From Streptomyces sp. B3I8 (GTDB taxonomy: Bacteria; Actinomycetota; Actinomycetes; Streptomycetales; Streptomycetaceae), in assembly GCF_030816915.1 (NCBI RefSeq), contig NZ_JAUSYN010000002.1, forward strand, positions 7,267,501-7,331,500: a stretch of 64,000 bases of DNA. The letters are read 5' to 3'. The notes beneath the pieces were generated by a model that saw only the letters and a program-made list of their open reading frames with translations, was not told where the DNA came from and did not search any database. The position numbers and the translations under genes are program-made. Shown piece by piece: positions 16,144 to 24,698 of this stretch. Position 1 is the stretch's first letter, and every line of letters begins with the position of its first letter.

Positions 16144-17322
16144 TCAGCGGGCGCTCAGGACGATCTTCTCGCAGTTCTCCCGCTTGTTCCTGAACAGCTC
16201 GTAGCCCTTCGGCGCCTCGACCAGCGGCATCCGATGGGTGATCACCCTGGTGGGATCGATCTCCCCGCGCTCGATCCGCTCCAGCAGCGGCTTCATGTAC
16301 CGGTGCACATGGCACTGCCCCGCCCGCAGGGTCAGCGACCGGTTCATCCACGCCCCCACCGGGAACTTGTCGACGAGCCCGCCGTAGACACCCACGACGG
16401 ACACCACCCCACCGCTGCGGCAGGACGTGATCGCCTGCCGCAGCGCGTGCGGCCGGTCGCTCTCGGCCCGGACCGCCTGCTTGGCCCGGTCGTAGAAATC
16501 GACGTGCGGGGAGCCGTGCGTGGCCTCGAGGCCGACCGCGTCGACGCACTTGTCGGGACCGCGCCCGCCGGTCATGTCCAGCAGCGCGGAACGCACGTCC
16601 ACGGTCTCGAAGTCGATCGTCTCGTAGCCCTGCGCCGCCGCCATGTCCAGCCGGTACGGCTCCTTGTCGATCGCGATCACCTTCGCCGCGCCCAGCATCC
16701 GCGCGCTGTCCATGGCGAACTGGCCCACCGCTCCCGCGCCCCACACCGCGACCACGTCGCCGTCCGTGATGTCGCACATCTCGGCCGCCATGTACCCGGT
16801 GGGCAGCACGTCGGACAGGAAGAGCAGCTGCTCGTCGTCCAGGTCGGACTCGACCACCAGCGGGTTGACGTCGGCGAAGGGCACCCGCGCGTACTCGGCC
16901 TGGCCGCCGGCGAAACCACCCGTGAGGTGGGAGTAGCCGTAGATCCCGGCGGTGGGATGGCCGAACACCTTCTCGGCGAGCCCTGCGTTGGGGTTGCTGT
17001 TCTCGCAGCACGAGTACAGCCGCGCCCGGCAGGCCGCGCAGGCGCCGCAGGCGATGGGGAACGGCACCACGACCCGGTCGCCGACCCTGATCTTCGAACG
17101 GTCGACCCCGGCTCCCACCTCGACGACCTCGCCCATGAACTCGTGGCCGAGGATGTCGCCCTTCTGCATGCCGGGCACGTAACCGTCGACGAGGTGGAGG
17201 TCGGAACCGCAGATCGCGGTCGAGGTGATCCGCACGACGGCGTCCCGGCCGTTCAGGACCGACGGGTCCGGAACGTCCTCCACGGACACCGAGTCGGGCC
17301 CCGTCCAGCAGGTGGCCTTCAC
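16144..17322 (-). CDS. Zinc-dependent alcohol dehydrogenase (formaldehyde dehydrogenase-like)
   Basis: A 392-residue medium-chain dehydrogenase. Catalytic zinc ligands are seen in STAICGSDLH and ILGHEFMGE; the structural zinc site is CGACAACRARLYSCCE; the NAD(P) fold is VVAVWGAGAVGQF. The long insertion with FGHPTAGIYGYSHLTGG and the length fit the glutathione-independent formaldehyde dehydrogenase-like subgroup. The GTG start overlaps the TGA of the SRPBCC gene (GTGA), so the two are translationally coupled. The cluster with SRPBCC and Rieske/DUF2231 genes points to a general stress or detoxification role; the substrate is inferred only. Confidence 0.9.
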   Translation of the reverse strand: MKATCWTGPDSVSVEDVPDPSVLNGRDAVVRITSTAICGSDLHLVDGYVPGMQKGDILGHEFMGEVVEVGAGVDRSKIRVGDRVVVPFPIACGACAACRARLYSCCENSNPNAGLAEKVFGHPTAGIYGYSHLTGGFAGGQAEYARVPFADVNPLVVESDLDDEQLLFLSDVLPTGYMAAEMCDITDGDVVAVWGAGAVGQFAMDSARMLGAAKVIAIDKEPYRLDMAAAQGYETIDFETVDVRSALLDMTGGRGPDKCVDAVGLEATHGSPHVDFYDRAKQAVRAESDRPHALRQAITSCRSGGVVSVVGVYGGLVDKFPVGAWMNRSLTLRAGQCHVHRYMKPLLERIERGEIDPTRVITHRMPLVEAPKGYELFRNKRENCEKIVLSAR

Positions 17323-18254
17323 GACAGCGTCTCCTTCAGTTTCGTCAGTTTTTTCAGTTCCTTCGAGGTCAGGGGGCGGGCCGGGTGCTGGGGGAACTCG
17401 CCGCGGGCCCGCTTGCCCGCGGGGGCACCCTCGGACCGGACGACCTCCCCCGTCTCGACGGCCTGTTTGAAGCGCCGGAGGTCGTCGTCGAGCTGCTGCG
17501 ACGGCTCCTCGCCGAAGTAGCGGGCGACCGCGCGGCCCAGCGCACCGGCGGGCAGCGCGTAGCGCAGGGTCACGTGCACCTCGGTACCGCTTCCGCCCGG
17601 GGCGGGGGAGAACCGCACCTCGCCCCGGTTGTCGATGTCGGCGCCGTCCAGCGAACGCCAGGCCAGAACGCTGCCGGGCACGTCCTCCGTCACCTCGGCG
17701 TCCCACTCCACCGTCCGGCCGAAGGGGGCGCTCGCCCGCCAGTGACTGGTCGTCGCGCCGGTCCGGCGCACCTCCTCCAGATGCGCCATGAACGTGGGCA
17801 GCCCTTCCAGGCGCCGCCAGTAGGCGTAGGCCTCCTCGGGCGGATTACTCACGGTCGTCGTGGCGGTCAGCGTCGTCTCCGACCCCTTGCCGGTCCGGGT
17901 CACGGCCGTGTAGACGTCCACGGTGGTCAGCGCGGCGACCGCGGCCGTGGCGAGTGCCGTACGGCCGAGGCCCCGGCCGTCGTGGCGGCGCAGGGTCCGG
18001 GTCAGCAGGGCCAGGTCGACGACGTCGCCGCCGACCCTGCCCCACAGCCAGACGGGGTGCGGACGGGCCAGCAGCCCGGCCGCCGCCGTCAGTTCGCGGA
18101 CGCCGACGGCGACAGTGGCCGTGCGCTGCCGGGGCCCGGCGGCTACGCCGATGCCCCGGGCCACGTCGGCGGGCTTGGCCACCTGCGGAATGCCGAGAGC
18201 CGCGCTGGCGAGGCCCAGACCGCGCACGAGGGGGTCGCGGCGGAGCGTCTTCAT
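17319..18254 (-). CDS. SRPBCC (cyclase/dehydrase-like) membrane-associated protein
   Basis: A 311-residue protein. Residues 1-125 hold hydrophobic helices (LGLASAALGIPQ, GRTALATAAVAALTTVDVYTAV); residues 130-270 form a START/SRPBCC-like ligand-binding domain (TVSNPPEEAYAYWRRLEGLPTFMAHLEEV, VEWDAEVTEDVPGSVLAWRS). The C-terminus is charged (SKELKKLTKLKETLS). No catalytic residues are evident; the family binds hydrophobic ligands. gaggaga precedes the ATG at 18254. It is upstream of and coupled to the alcohol dehydrogenase, and 133 bp after the Rieske gene on the same strand. Confidence 0.85.
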   Translation of the reverse strand: MKTLRRDPLVRGLGLASAALGIPQVAKPADVARGIGVAAGPRQRTATVAVGVRELTAAAGLLARPHPVWLWGRVGGDVVDLALLTRTLRRHDGRGLGRTALATAAVAALTTVDVYTAVTRTGKGSETTLTATTTVSNPPEEAYAYWRRLEGLPTFMAHLEEVRRTGATTSHWRASAPFGRTVEWDAEVTEDVPGSVLAWRSLDGADIDNRGEVRFSPAPGGSGTEVHVTLRYALPAGALGRAVARYFGEEPSQQLDDDLRRFKQAVETGEVVRSEGAPAGKRARGEFPQHPARPLTSKELKKLTKLKETLS

Positions 18255-18387
18255 GGTGTGTTCTCCTCATGTCGGTCCGGACGGGGCCGGGGAAGTGCCG
18301 GTGCGGGGCACGGGGACGGCGGTCCGTGCCGTCGTGCGGGGGGCCGGTTCCTGCGCGCGCCCTCCGCGTCGGCGCGGAAAGGGAGTG

Positions 18388-19350
18388 TCACGAGCGGTCG
18401 GCCGGCTCCACCCGGAGTCTGGCCTCGACGCGGCCGTCCACGACCCGGGTGTCGAAGGCGGGCTGGGGCGCGGTGGCGGGGCCCTCCACGTTCCAGCCGT
18501 CGCTGAGCCGGAAGAGACTCCCGTGCCACGGGCAGCGCAGGCAGCCGTCCTCCACCGTCCCCTCGGACAGCGGTCCGGCCATGTGGCTGCACCGCTCGGC
18601 CAGGACCCGCACGGTGTCGTCCTCCGCGCGCACCGCGACGACGGCGATGTCGTCGATGTCGCGCCGTACGGGCCGGCCCAGTGGCAGCTCGTCGAGGGCG
18701 GCCAGCGGATGCCAGCCCGGCCGGACCAGGTGGGGAACGTGCTCGGCGTGGTTGGCGCCGGAGGCCTGGCGGTAGGCCAGGTGCCCGCCCAGCGCGCCGC
18801 CCACCCCCACCGCGGTCAGCCCGGCCAGTCCGAGCATCCGGCCCCGTGCCTCGCGCCCCCGCAGCCGCGCGGTGAGCGAGCTGGCGTACAGGCCGATCCC
18901 GGTGATGTTGGCGACGGCGTGCACCAGGCCCACGCGCATCTGCTCGCGGTGCAGCTCGGCCCAGTCGACCCAGCCCGCGACGGCCGCCGGCAGGGCGGCG
19001 CCCAGCCCGGTGGCGATCAGGGTGCGGGCGGCCCGCCGCTGGCCGGGGAACAGGTCGAGCACGGCGGCCGACAGCCAGCTCCCCACCGGGATCTGCACGA
19101 GCAGGGGGTGCACGGGATGGCCCAGCCACCGCCCGTGCAGGGCGTCACGGGCCTGGCCCAGGGGCAGCGCCCGGACCGCCTGTTGCACCTGTGCGAGCAG
19201 TTTGTCCGCCCCGGAGTACCGTTCGATCCGGTCCGTGGCCGCCAGAATCCGGCCGGGCCCCTTGGCATCGGGCGCTGTCCGGCTCTTCGTCCTGGCGTCT
19301 GCCCGGATCATCTTCGCGCCTGCCCGGCGCGGGAATGCGCTGTTGGTCAT
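18388..19350 (-). CDS. Membrane Rieske [2Fe-2S] protein with DUF2231 domain
   Basis: A 320-residue protein. Residues 70-210 form a DUF2231 four-helix membrane domain beginning LGHPVHPLLVQIPVGSW. Residues 220-315 are a Rieske domain with CSHMAGPLSEG and CPWHGSLF, the CxH...CxxH ligands of a 2Fe-2S cluster. It probably passes electrons at the membrane. There is no Shine-Dalgarno before the ATG at 19350, but a sigma-B-like promoter (19360-19384) ends nine bases upstream, which would give an almost leaderless mRNA and supports this start over the ATG at 19311. Confidence 0.85.
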   Translation of the reverse strand: MTNSAFPRRAGAKMIRADARTKSRTAPDAKGPGRILAATDRIERYSGADKLLAQVQQAVRALPLGQARDALHGRWLGHPVHPLLVQIPVGSWLSAAVLDLFPGQRRAARTLIATGLGAALPAAVAGWVDWAELHREQMRVGLVHAVANITGIGLYASSLTARLRGREARGRMLGLAGLTAVGVGGALGGHLAYRQASGANHAEHVPHLVRPGWHPLAALDELPLGRPVRRDIDDIAVVAVRAEDDTVRVLAERCSHMAGPLSEGTVEDGCLRCPWHGSLFRLSDGWNVEGPATAPQPAFDTRVVDGRVEARLRVEPADRS

Positions 19351-19939
19351 GGGAGGCGAGTAGCCGGAAAAGGGCGGAGCAACCCGGCTCAACCCGTCGG
19401 CCCGCGACACGGCCCGTCCGGCCGTCCCTCCGGAGCCGTGTCCCCCCCGGCGGACCGCCGTCCCCGGACGGGCGGCGGGCTGCCGCCGGCCGCGACCGGT
19501 ATGTGCATCTCTGGCCGCATGCTGCCGGGCGCGACAGGTACATCCACTGGGCGCACCGGCGTGGGTCGGCGGCCGCGAACGCGGTGCCGGCGGGGAGTGG
19601 CGTAAAGCATCCTGGCGAGGACGGCGGAGGACGGTGCGGGCCGCCCCCGGCGGCCGACAGGGTACCGCCCCGCCGGGCGAGGCTCCACCGGTGGCGGACC
19701 GGGTCGACCTGGCAGACGGCGAAGGCGGAGAGCGGCGCGCCCAGGACGTGGACGTGCACGGCAGCGTCGAGCAGCGGGCCGGTGGGCGGAGCGCGATCTC
19801 GTCGACAGCGGCCGTCGACGCCGCCCGAGCAACGCGCACACCGTCGACGAGCGCTCGGGCCGGGGGAGGGAGCCGGTGAAGGAACCGGTGGTGGGTTCGA
19901 TGAGGGAGGGCGGAACGGGACGGCAGAGCGCCGGCCCCG
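19351..19939. other. Intergenic stretch without supportable gene
   Basis: Apart from the promoter next to the Rieske gene and an imperfect 28-bp direct repeat (19485-19514 and 19524-19550, period 39), I see no gene. Open frames here are Arg/Pro-rich with no start signal or recognisable domain. Confidence 0.6.
19360..19384 (-). promoter_or_regulatory. Sigma-B-like promoter of the Rieske gene
   Basis: On the minus strand GGTTGC, 13 bp, GGCTAC, close to the stress-sigma pattern GGTTT...GGGTAC known in Streptomyces. The ATG lies nine bases downstream. Confidence 0.5.
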
Positions 19940-19969
19940 CTGTGCCCGGCGCGTCGGCGCCGGGCACAG
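19940..19969 (-). terminator. htpG terminator hairpin
   Basis: A perfect 13-bp stem (ctgtgcccggcgc and complement) with a 4-nt loop lies 26 bp beyond the htpG stop. A ggaaca microrepeat (19974-19991) separates them. Confidence 0.75.
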
Positions 19970-19994
19970 GCCCGGGAACAGGAACAGGAACGAG

Positions 19995-21962
19995 TCAGAG
20001 CGTGGCCGCGAGGCGGTCGGCCACCGTCCTGACGAACCGTCCGGGCTCCTCCGGCCGGCCGCCCTCGGCGAGCACGGCGAGGGTGTGCAGGAGTTCGGCG
20101 GTCTCCACCAGGCCGCTGCGGTCCTCACGCTCCCCGTACGCCCGGTTCAGCGCGCTCACCAGTGGGTGCCCGGCGTTGAGTTCGAGGATGCGCTTCGCCT
20201 TCGGCACCTCCTGGCCCATCGCCCGGTACATGTTCTCCATGGCGGGGGACAGGTCGTCGGTGTCGGAGACGACGCACGCCGGGGAGGTGGTGAGCCGGGC
20301 GGACAGCCGCACGTCTTTGACCTCGTCGTCGAGCTGCTCCTTCATCCAGCCGAGCAGGGCCGCGTACTCCTCCCCCTGCTTCTCGCGCTCCTCCTCGTCC
20401 TTCTCGTCCGCGACGGGGTCGAGGCCGACCTCGCCCTTGGCGACCGAGCGCAGCTTCTTGCCCTCGAACTCGCCGACGGTGTCGACCCACACCTCGTCGA
20501 CGGGGTCGGTGAGCAGCAGCACCTCGATGTCCCGGGCGCGCAGGGCCTCCATGTGCGGGGAGCTCTCGATGCTCTGCCGCGACTCGCCGGTCATGTAGTA
20601 GATGGCGTCCTGGCCGTCCTTCATCCGCTCCACGTATTCGTGGAGGGTGGTCGGCTCCTCGCCGTGCGTGGTGGCGACAGTGGTGACGGCGAGGACGGCG
20701 TCGCGGCTGTCGGGGTCGGTGACGAGCCCTTCCTTGACCGCCGTCCCGAACTCCCGCCAGAACGTGGCGAACCGCTCCGGCTCGCGGTTCTTCATCTCCT
20801 TCAGCGAGGACAGCACCTTCTTGGTGAGCCGCCGCTGGATCATGCGGATGTGCCGGTCCTGCTGAAGGATCTCCCGGGACACGTTGAGCGACAGGTCCTG
20901 CGCGTCCACGACGCCCTTGACGAACCGCAGGAAGGACGGCAGCAGCGCCTCGCAGTCGTCCATGATCAGGACGCGCTTCACATAGAGCTGCAGGCCGTGC
21001 CGGTAGCCGCGCGTGAACAGGTCGTGCGGGGCGTGCTCCGGGAGGAACAGCAGGGCCTGGTACTCGAACGTGCCCTCCGCCTGGAACCGGATGGTCTCCA
21101 GCGGGGGACGCCAGTCGTGGCCGATGTGCTTGTACAGCTCGTGGTACTCGTCGTCGGACACCTCGTCACGCGGACGCGCCCACAGGGCCTTCATGGAGTT
21201 CAGCGTCTCGGGCGCGGCACCGGCGTCGCCGTCCTCGCCCGCCCCGTCTCCGTTCCCGCCCGGCCTCTCCCCGGCCATTCGGATGGGCCAGGTGATGAAG
21301 TCGGAGTACCGCTTGACGATCTCGCGGATCGTGTACGGGGAGGTGTAGTCGTGGAGCTGGTCGTCCGGGTCGGCCGGCTTGAGGTGGAGGGTGACGGCGG
21401 TGCCCTGCGGGGCCTCGTCGACCTTCTCCAGGCTGTACGTGCCCTCGCCGCGCGAACTCCAGCGCGTGCCCTGGGACTCGCCGGCCCGGCGGGTCACCAC
21501 GGTCATCTCGTCGGCCACCATGAAGCCCGAGTAGAAGCCGATGCCGAACTGACCGATGAGCCCCTCGGTGTCGGCGTCACCGCCGTCGGCCCCCGTCCCG
21601 GCTTCGTTCTCCGTCCCCGCCTTCTCCCTGGTCTCCCGCAACTCCCGCAGGAACTCGGCCGTCCCCGAGTTGGCGATGGTGCCGATGAGCCGTCCGACCT
21701 CGTCGTACGACATCCCGATGCCGTTGTCCCGCACGGTGAGGGTGCGGGCCTCCGGGTCGGTCTCGATCTCGATGTGCAGATCGCTGGTGTCGGCGCCGAG
21801 GGAGTCGTCCCGCAGGGCCTCCAGACGCAGCTTGTCCAGTGCGTCGGAGGCGTTCGAGACGAGTTCGCGCAGGAAGACGTCCTTGTTCGAGTAGACCGAG
21901 TGGATCATCAGTTGGAGCAACTGACGGGCCTCTACCTGGAACTCAAACGTTTCGGCCGGCAT
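19995..21962 (-). CDS. htpG: Molecular chaperone HtpG (Hsp90)
   Basis: A 655-residue Hsp90. The N-terminal GHKL ATPase is complete: [16 protein letters not shown] (catalytic Glu and Mg-binding Asn), [20 protein letters not shown] and the lid/glycine box [13 protein letters not shown]. Middle and C-terminal domains follow (NVSREILQQ, the ATPase-stimulating Arg motif). It has acidic Gly/Asp insertions near residues 115-130 and 250-265, longer than in E. coli HtpG. It is a single-gene unit with a terminator downstream and remodels client proteins under stress. Length is normal for actinobacterial HtpG. Confidence 0.97.
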
Positions 21963-22209
21963 GGCTGTCGTTCACCTCACAGGTCTGTTCGCCGGTACTG
22001 ATCCTGGTCACTTTAAGGGACGCGGCGGCCCCCGCACCGCCACGTCCGGCCGGTCCGCCCCAGGGGCAGGAAACAGGGTCGGGAAATCTCACCGAGCCGG
22101 TGGGTGAGGCATGCGGCGCGGGGGCACATGTATCCGGTGCCGTGCGGGGGCCGGTGGCCCGCCCCGGCCTTCCGGCGGGCGGCGCCGGACGGAACGGTAC
22201 CCACCGTGT

Positions 22210-22430
22210 CCCGGCCCTGGCGATCAGGGCCGAGCCGGGGTCCGGGGCCGCAGTTCCTGTCCAAGGAGCAGTACAGCCGGGCGTTCACCGTGCACGGCAC
22301 GATCACGCTGCTGCCGTTCGCCACGCACGCCTTCGCCGGCTCGGCAGTCTCGCCGACGCGATCATGCCCTTACGGGTCGGCTCGGCCGACATGACCTTCC
22401 GTACGATGTGCCGGTACGGCCCGTCATTCC
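22210..22430 (+). pseudogene. Decayed fragment of cytochrome c oxidase subunit I (ctaD)
   Basis: Three consecutive pieces in two frames line up with CtaD as I remember it: ALAIRAEPGSG, then QFLSKEQYSRAFTVHGTI and LLPFATHAFAG (CtaD has QFLSNEQYNQ.FTMHGTIMLL.FATPLFAG), then back in the first frame ADAIMPLRVGSADMTF (CtaD: ANAIMPLQIGAPDVAF). Two frameshifts, no start, and loss of everything before and after, so it cannot be functional. It includes a rare TTA codon. The homology is recalled, not searched; alignment to an intact ctaD would settle it. Confidence 0.75.
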
Positions 22431-22464
22431 GCGCCCCGCCGTGCCCTTCGTACGAGGAGACCAC

Positions 22465-22872
22465 GTGCCTGCCGAGATCCCGTCCGCGACCGACGACACG
22501 TTCTGGCGGGAGCGCCACCTCTGTTTCCTCGTCACCCTGCGCCCCGACGGGACACCGCACCAGGTCCCGGTCGGTGTGACCTACGACCCCGGGACACGGA
22601 TCGCGCGGGTCATCAGCAGCGGCCGCAGCCGCAAGGTCCGTAACGTCCTGGCCGCCGGGCCGGGTGCGCGGGTGGCCCTCAGCCAGGTCGACGGCCGCCG
22701 CTGGTGCACGCTGGAAGGGGTGGCGGTCGTCCGCGAGGACGCGGCGTCGGTCGCCGAGGCCGTACGCCGCTACGCCGAGCGCTACCGGCCCCCGCGGCCG
22801 AATGTCGAGCGGGTGGTCATCGAGGTGGCCGTCGACCGGGTCATGGGCACCGCGAAGCCGTCCGGCTGGTAG
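22465..22872 (+). CDS. PPOX-class/F420-type split-barrel protein
   Basis: A 135-residue protein of the pyridoxamine-5'-phosphate-oxidase-like split-barrel superfamily: FWRERHLCFLVTLRPDGTPHQVPVGV, SSGRSRKVRNV and GRRWCTLEGVAVV match the F420-binding TIGR03618-like subgroup. Members use F420 or FMN to reduce or bind small substrates. The GTG start is supported by gaggaga at 22454-22460. It sits directly after the ctaD remnant and is convergent with a MerR gene. The cofactor is inferred. Confidence 0.8.
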   Translation: MPAEIPSATDDTFWRERHLCFLVTLRPDGTPHQVPVGVTYDPGTRIARVISSGRSRKVRNVLAAGPGARVALSQVDGRRWCTLEGVAVVREDAASVAEAVRRYAERYRPPRPNVERVVIEVAVDRVMGTAKPSGW

Positions 22873-23043
22873 GGCGGGGCCGCCGCTCGGCGGTGTCGCC
22901 GGCGATGTCCCGCGCTCGGGCGGCCTCGCGCGGCTCGGTGGTCCAGGCCGTATGCGGTGGTCGCCCGCCGTGCGCCGGCGACGCCCCGTGGTGTCGGGAC
23001 ATCCCCGTACCGCCCCGCGGCGGTCAGCGCAGCGGGCAGCCGG

Positions 23044-23415
23044 TCAGTGCTGCGGGCAGCGCCGGCCCGTCCGCCGGCTCTCGGTGGCGAGGGCGATGAC
23101 CGCGTCCAGTTCGCCCCTGGTGCTCACGAGGTCGTCGATCTGCCCGTCGAGCCGCCGCCGTTCGGCCGAGAGCCGCTCCAGCAGCTCGGGTGTGGCCTCA
23201 CCGTTCGCCGCCCGCGGCAGCAGCTCCCTGATCGTCCGGCTCGACAGGCCCGCCGCGTACAGCCGCTGGATCAGCCGGACCCGGTCGACCGCGCCCTCCG
23301 GGTACCGGCGCCGGCCGCCGGGACCGCGCTCTGCGACGAGCAGCCCCTGCTCCTCGTAGTACCGCAGGGCCCGCACGCTGACGGCCGTGAGGGCGGCGAG
23401 TTCGCCGATGCGCAT
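23044..23415 (-). CDS. MerR-family regulator
   Basis: A 123-residue regulator. The N-terminal winged HTH reads MRIGELAALTAVSVRALRYYEEQGLL and is followed by the dimerising coiled coil (ELLERLSAERRRLDGQIDDL). No effector domain beyond a short C-terminus with one Cys (RRCPQH). It is divergent from the alpha/beta hydrolase at 23598, so it likely controls itself and that gene. An 18-bp inverted repeat, gagct-N8-agctc (23467-23484), lies between them. Confidence 0.85.
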   Translation of the reverse strand: MRIGELAALTAVSVRALRYYEEQGLLVAERGPGGRRRYPEGAVDRVRLIQRLYAAGLSSRTIRELLPRAANGEATPELLERLSAERRRLDGQIDDLVSTRGELDAVIALATESRRTGRRCPQH

Positions 23416-23466
23416 CGATTCCTCCGGGACCGGACGGACGCCGTCGCTTGCTCCTGACGTCGACGT

Positions 23467-23484
23467 GAGCTTTTAGCGTAGCTC
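23467..23484. promoter_or_regulatory. Inverted repeat, candidate MerR operator
   Basis: gagct-N8-agctc within an AT-richer patch between the divergent MerR and hydrolase genes. Confidence 0.4.
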
Positions 23485-23597
23485 TCGCCGCGCCGCCCGC
23501 CGGGATCGTGCCCGCCGGGCCGTTCCCACCGGGGTGCGGGGCGGGGTTGTGCCCCGTCCGGCGGCCTCCCCCTCGGTGTCCGAGAAAGGGCCCTCCC

Positions 23598-24698
23598 ATG
23601 ACCGAACAAGCGACCGAACATGCGACCGAACAAAGGACTGGACGAGCTACCGGACGAGCGTCCGGACAGGATACGTCCGGCATGGCGCTCATCGATGTCC
23701 GTCTCACCGCCGTCGCTCCCGTCGTCTCCGTCAAGCCGGTGACGCTGGAGGCCCCGGGGCGGGGGACGGACCTGAGGGTCAGGATCTCCGCGCCCGTGAC
23801 CGGCGGCGAGCTCCCCGTCGTGCTCTTCTCGCACGGTTACGGTTCCTCGCTGGACGGCTACGGGCCGCTCGCCGACTTCTGGGCAGCCCACGGGTTCGTC
23901 GTGATCCAGCCCACCCACCTCGACTCCCGGACCGTCGGCCTGCCCCCGGACGATCCCCGCACCCCGCGGCTGTGGCGGATCAGGGTCGAGGACATGAGGC
24001 GCGTGCTCGACCACCTCGACGTGCTGGAGGCCGCCGTGCCCGGCCTCGGCGGCCGGCTCGACCGGAGCCGGATCGCCGCGGCCGGGCACTCCTTCGGCGG
24101 CCAGACGGTGGGCAATCTCCTCGGACTGCGCGTCCTCGATCCGATGACCGGGCAGGAGGAGGACGACCTGTCCGACGCGCGGATCACGGCGGGCCTCCTC
24201 CTCGCCACGGCCGGGAGGGGCGGCGCCGACCTGACCCCGTTCGCGGCAGACAACTTCCCCTTCCTGAACCCGAGTTTCGCCCGCATGACGACACCGGCCC
24301 TCGTCGTCGTCGGCGACCGCGACGACTCCCCTCTGACCCACCGGGGACCGGACTGGATGACCGACGCCTACACCCTGAGCCCGGGTGACAAGAGCCTGCT
24401 CACCCTCTTCGGGGCGGAACACTCCCTGGGCGGCATCCCCGGCTACGAGGCCCGGGAGACGACGGACGAGGACCCCGCGCGCGTCGCCCTGCTCCAGCGC
24501 GTCACCTGGGCCTATCTGCGCCATGCCCTCGGCCTGGACGACACGGGCTGGACGGCGGCGCGAGAGGCGCTCTCCGGCGCCGGCGACGACGGCGCCGCCG
24601 CCCGGGCCCGGCTGGAGAGCAGGGGACCGGGCGGGGCACCCGTACGGCGGGCGGTCAGCGGCGAGCCGCCGAGGAGGCGAGCATCGGGAGCGAGATGA
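23598..24698 (+). CDS. Alpha/beta hydrolase, paralogue of 5886-6866
   Basis: A 366-residue hydrolase with VVLFSHGYGSS, the elbow GHSFGGQ and FGAEHSLGG. It matches the product of 5886-6866 along its whole core (shared QPTHLDSRT, GLPP.DPRTPR.WR, RGPDW, SLLTLFGAEHSLGG). Residues 2-25 are six TEQA/TGRA-type tetrapeptides from a 12-bp tandem repeat (23600-23671), so the functional protein may start at the Met at 23682. It is divergent from a MerR gene, whereas its paralogue faces a TetR. The last 30 residues are basic and overlap the convergent GDSL gene by 44 bp. Confidence 0.85.
   Translation: MTEQATEHATEQRTGRATGRASGQDTSGMALIDVRLTAVAPVVSVKPVTLEAPGRGTDLRVRISAPVTGGELPVVLFSHGYGSSLDGYGPLADFWAAHGFVVIQPTHLDSRTVGLPPDDPRTPRLWRIRVEDMRRVLDHLDVLEAAVPGLGGRLDRSRIAAAGHSFGGQTVGNLLGLRVLDPMTGQEEDDLSDARITAGLLLATAGRGGADLTPFAADNFPFLNPSFARMTTPALVVVGDRDDSPLTHRGPDWMTDAYTLSPGDKSLLTLFGAEHSLGGIPGYEARETTDEDPARVALLQRVTWAYLRHALGLDDTGWTAAREALSGAGDDGAAARARLESRGPGGAPVRRAVSGEPPRRRASGAR
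23600..23671. repeat. Six degenerate 12-bp units in coding DNA
   Basis: gaccgaacaagc, gaccgaacatgc, gaccgaacaaag, gactggacgagc, taccggacgagc, gtccggacagga encode successive tetrapeptides at the hydrolase N-terminus. Confidence 0.85.

Noticed and set aside
19191..22001. 936-codon open frame antisense to htpG
   Set aside because: htpG is certain on the other strand; the frame is a codon-bias shadow.
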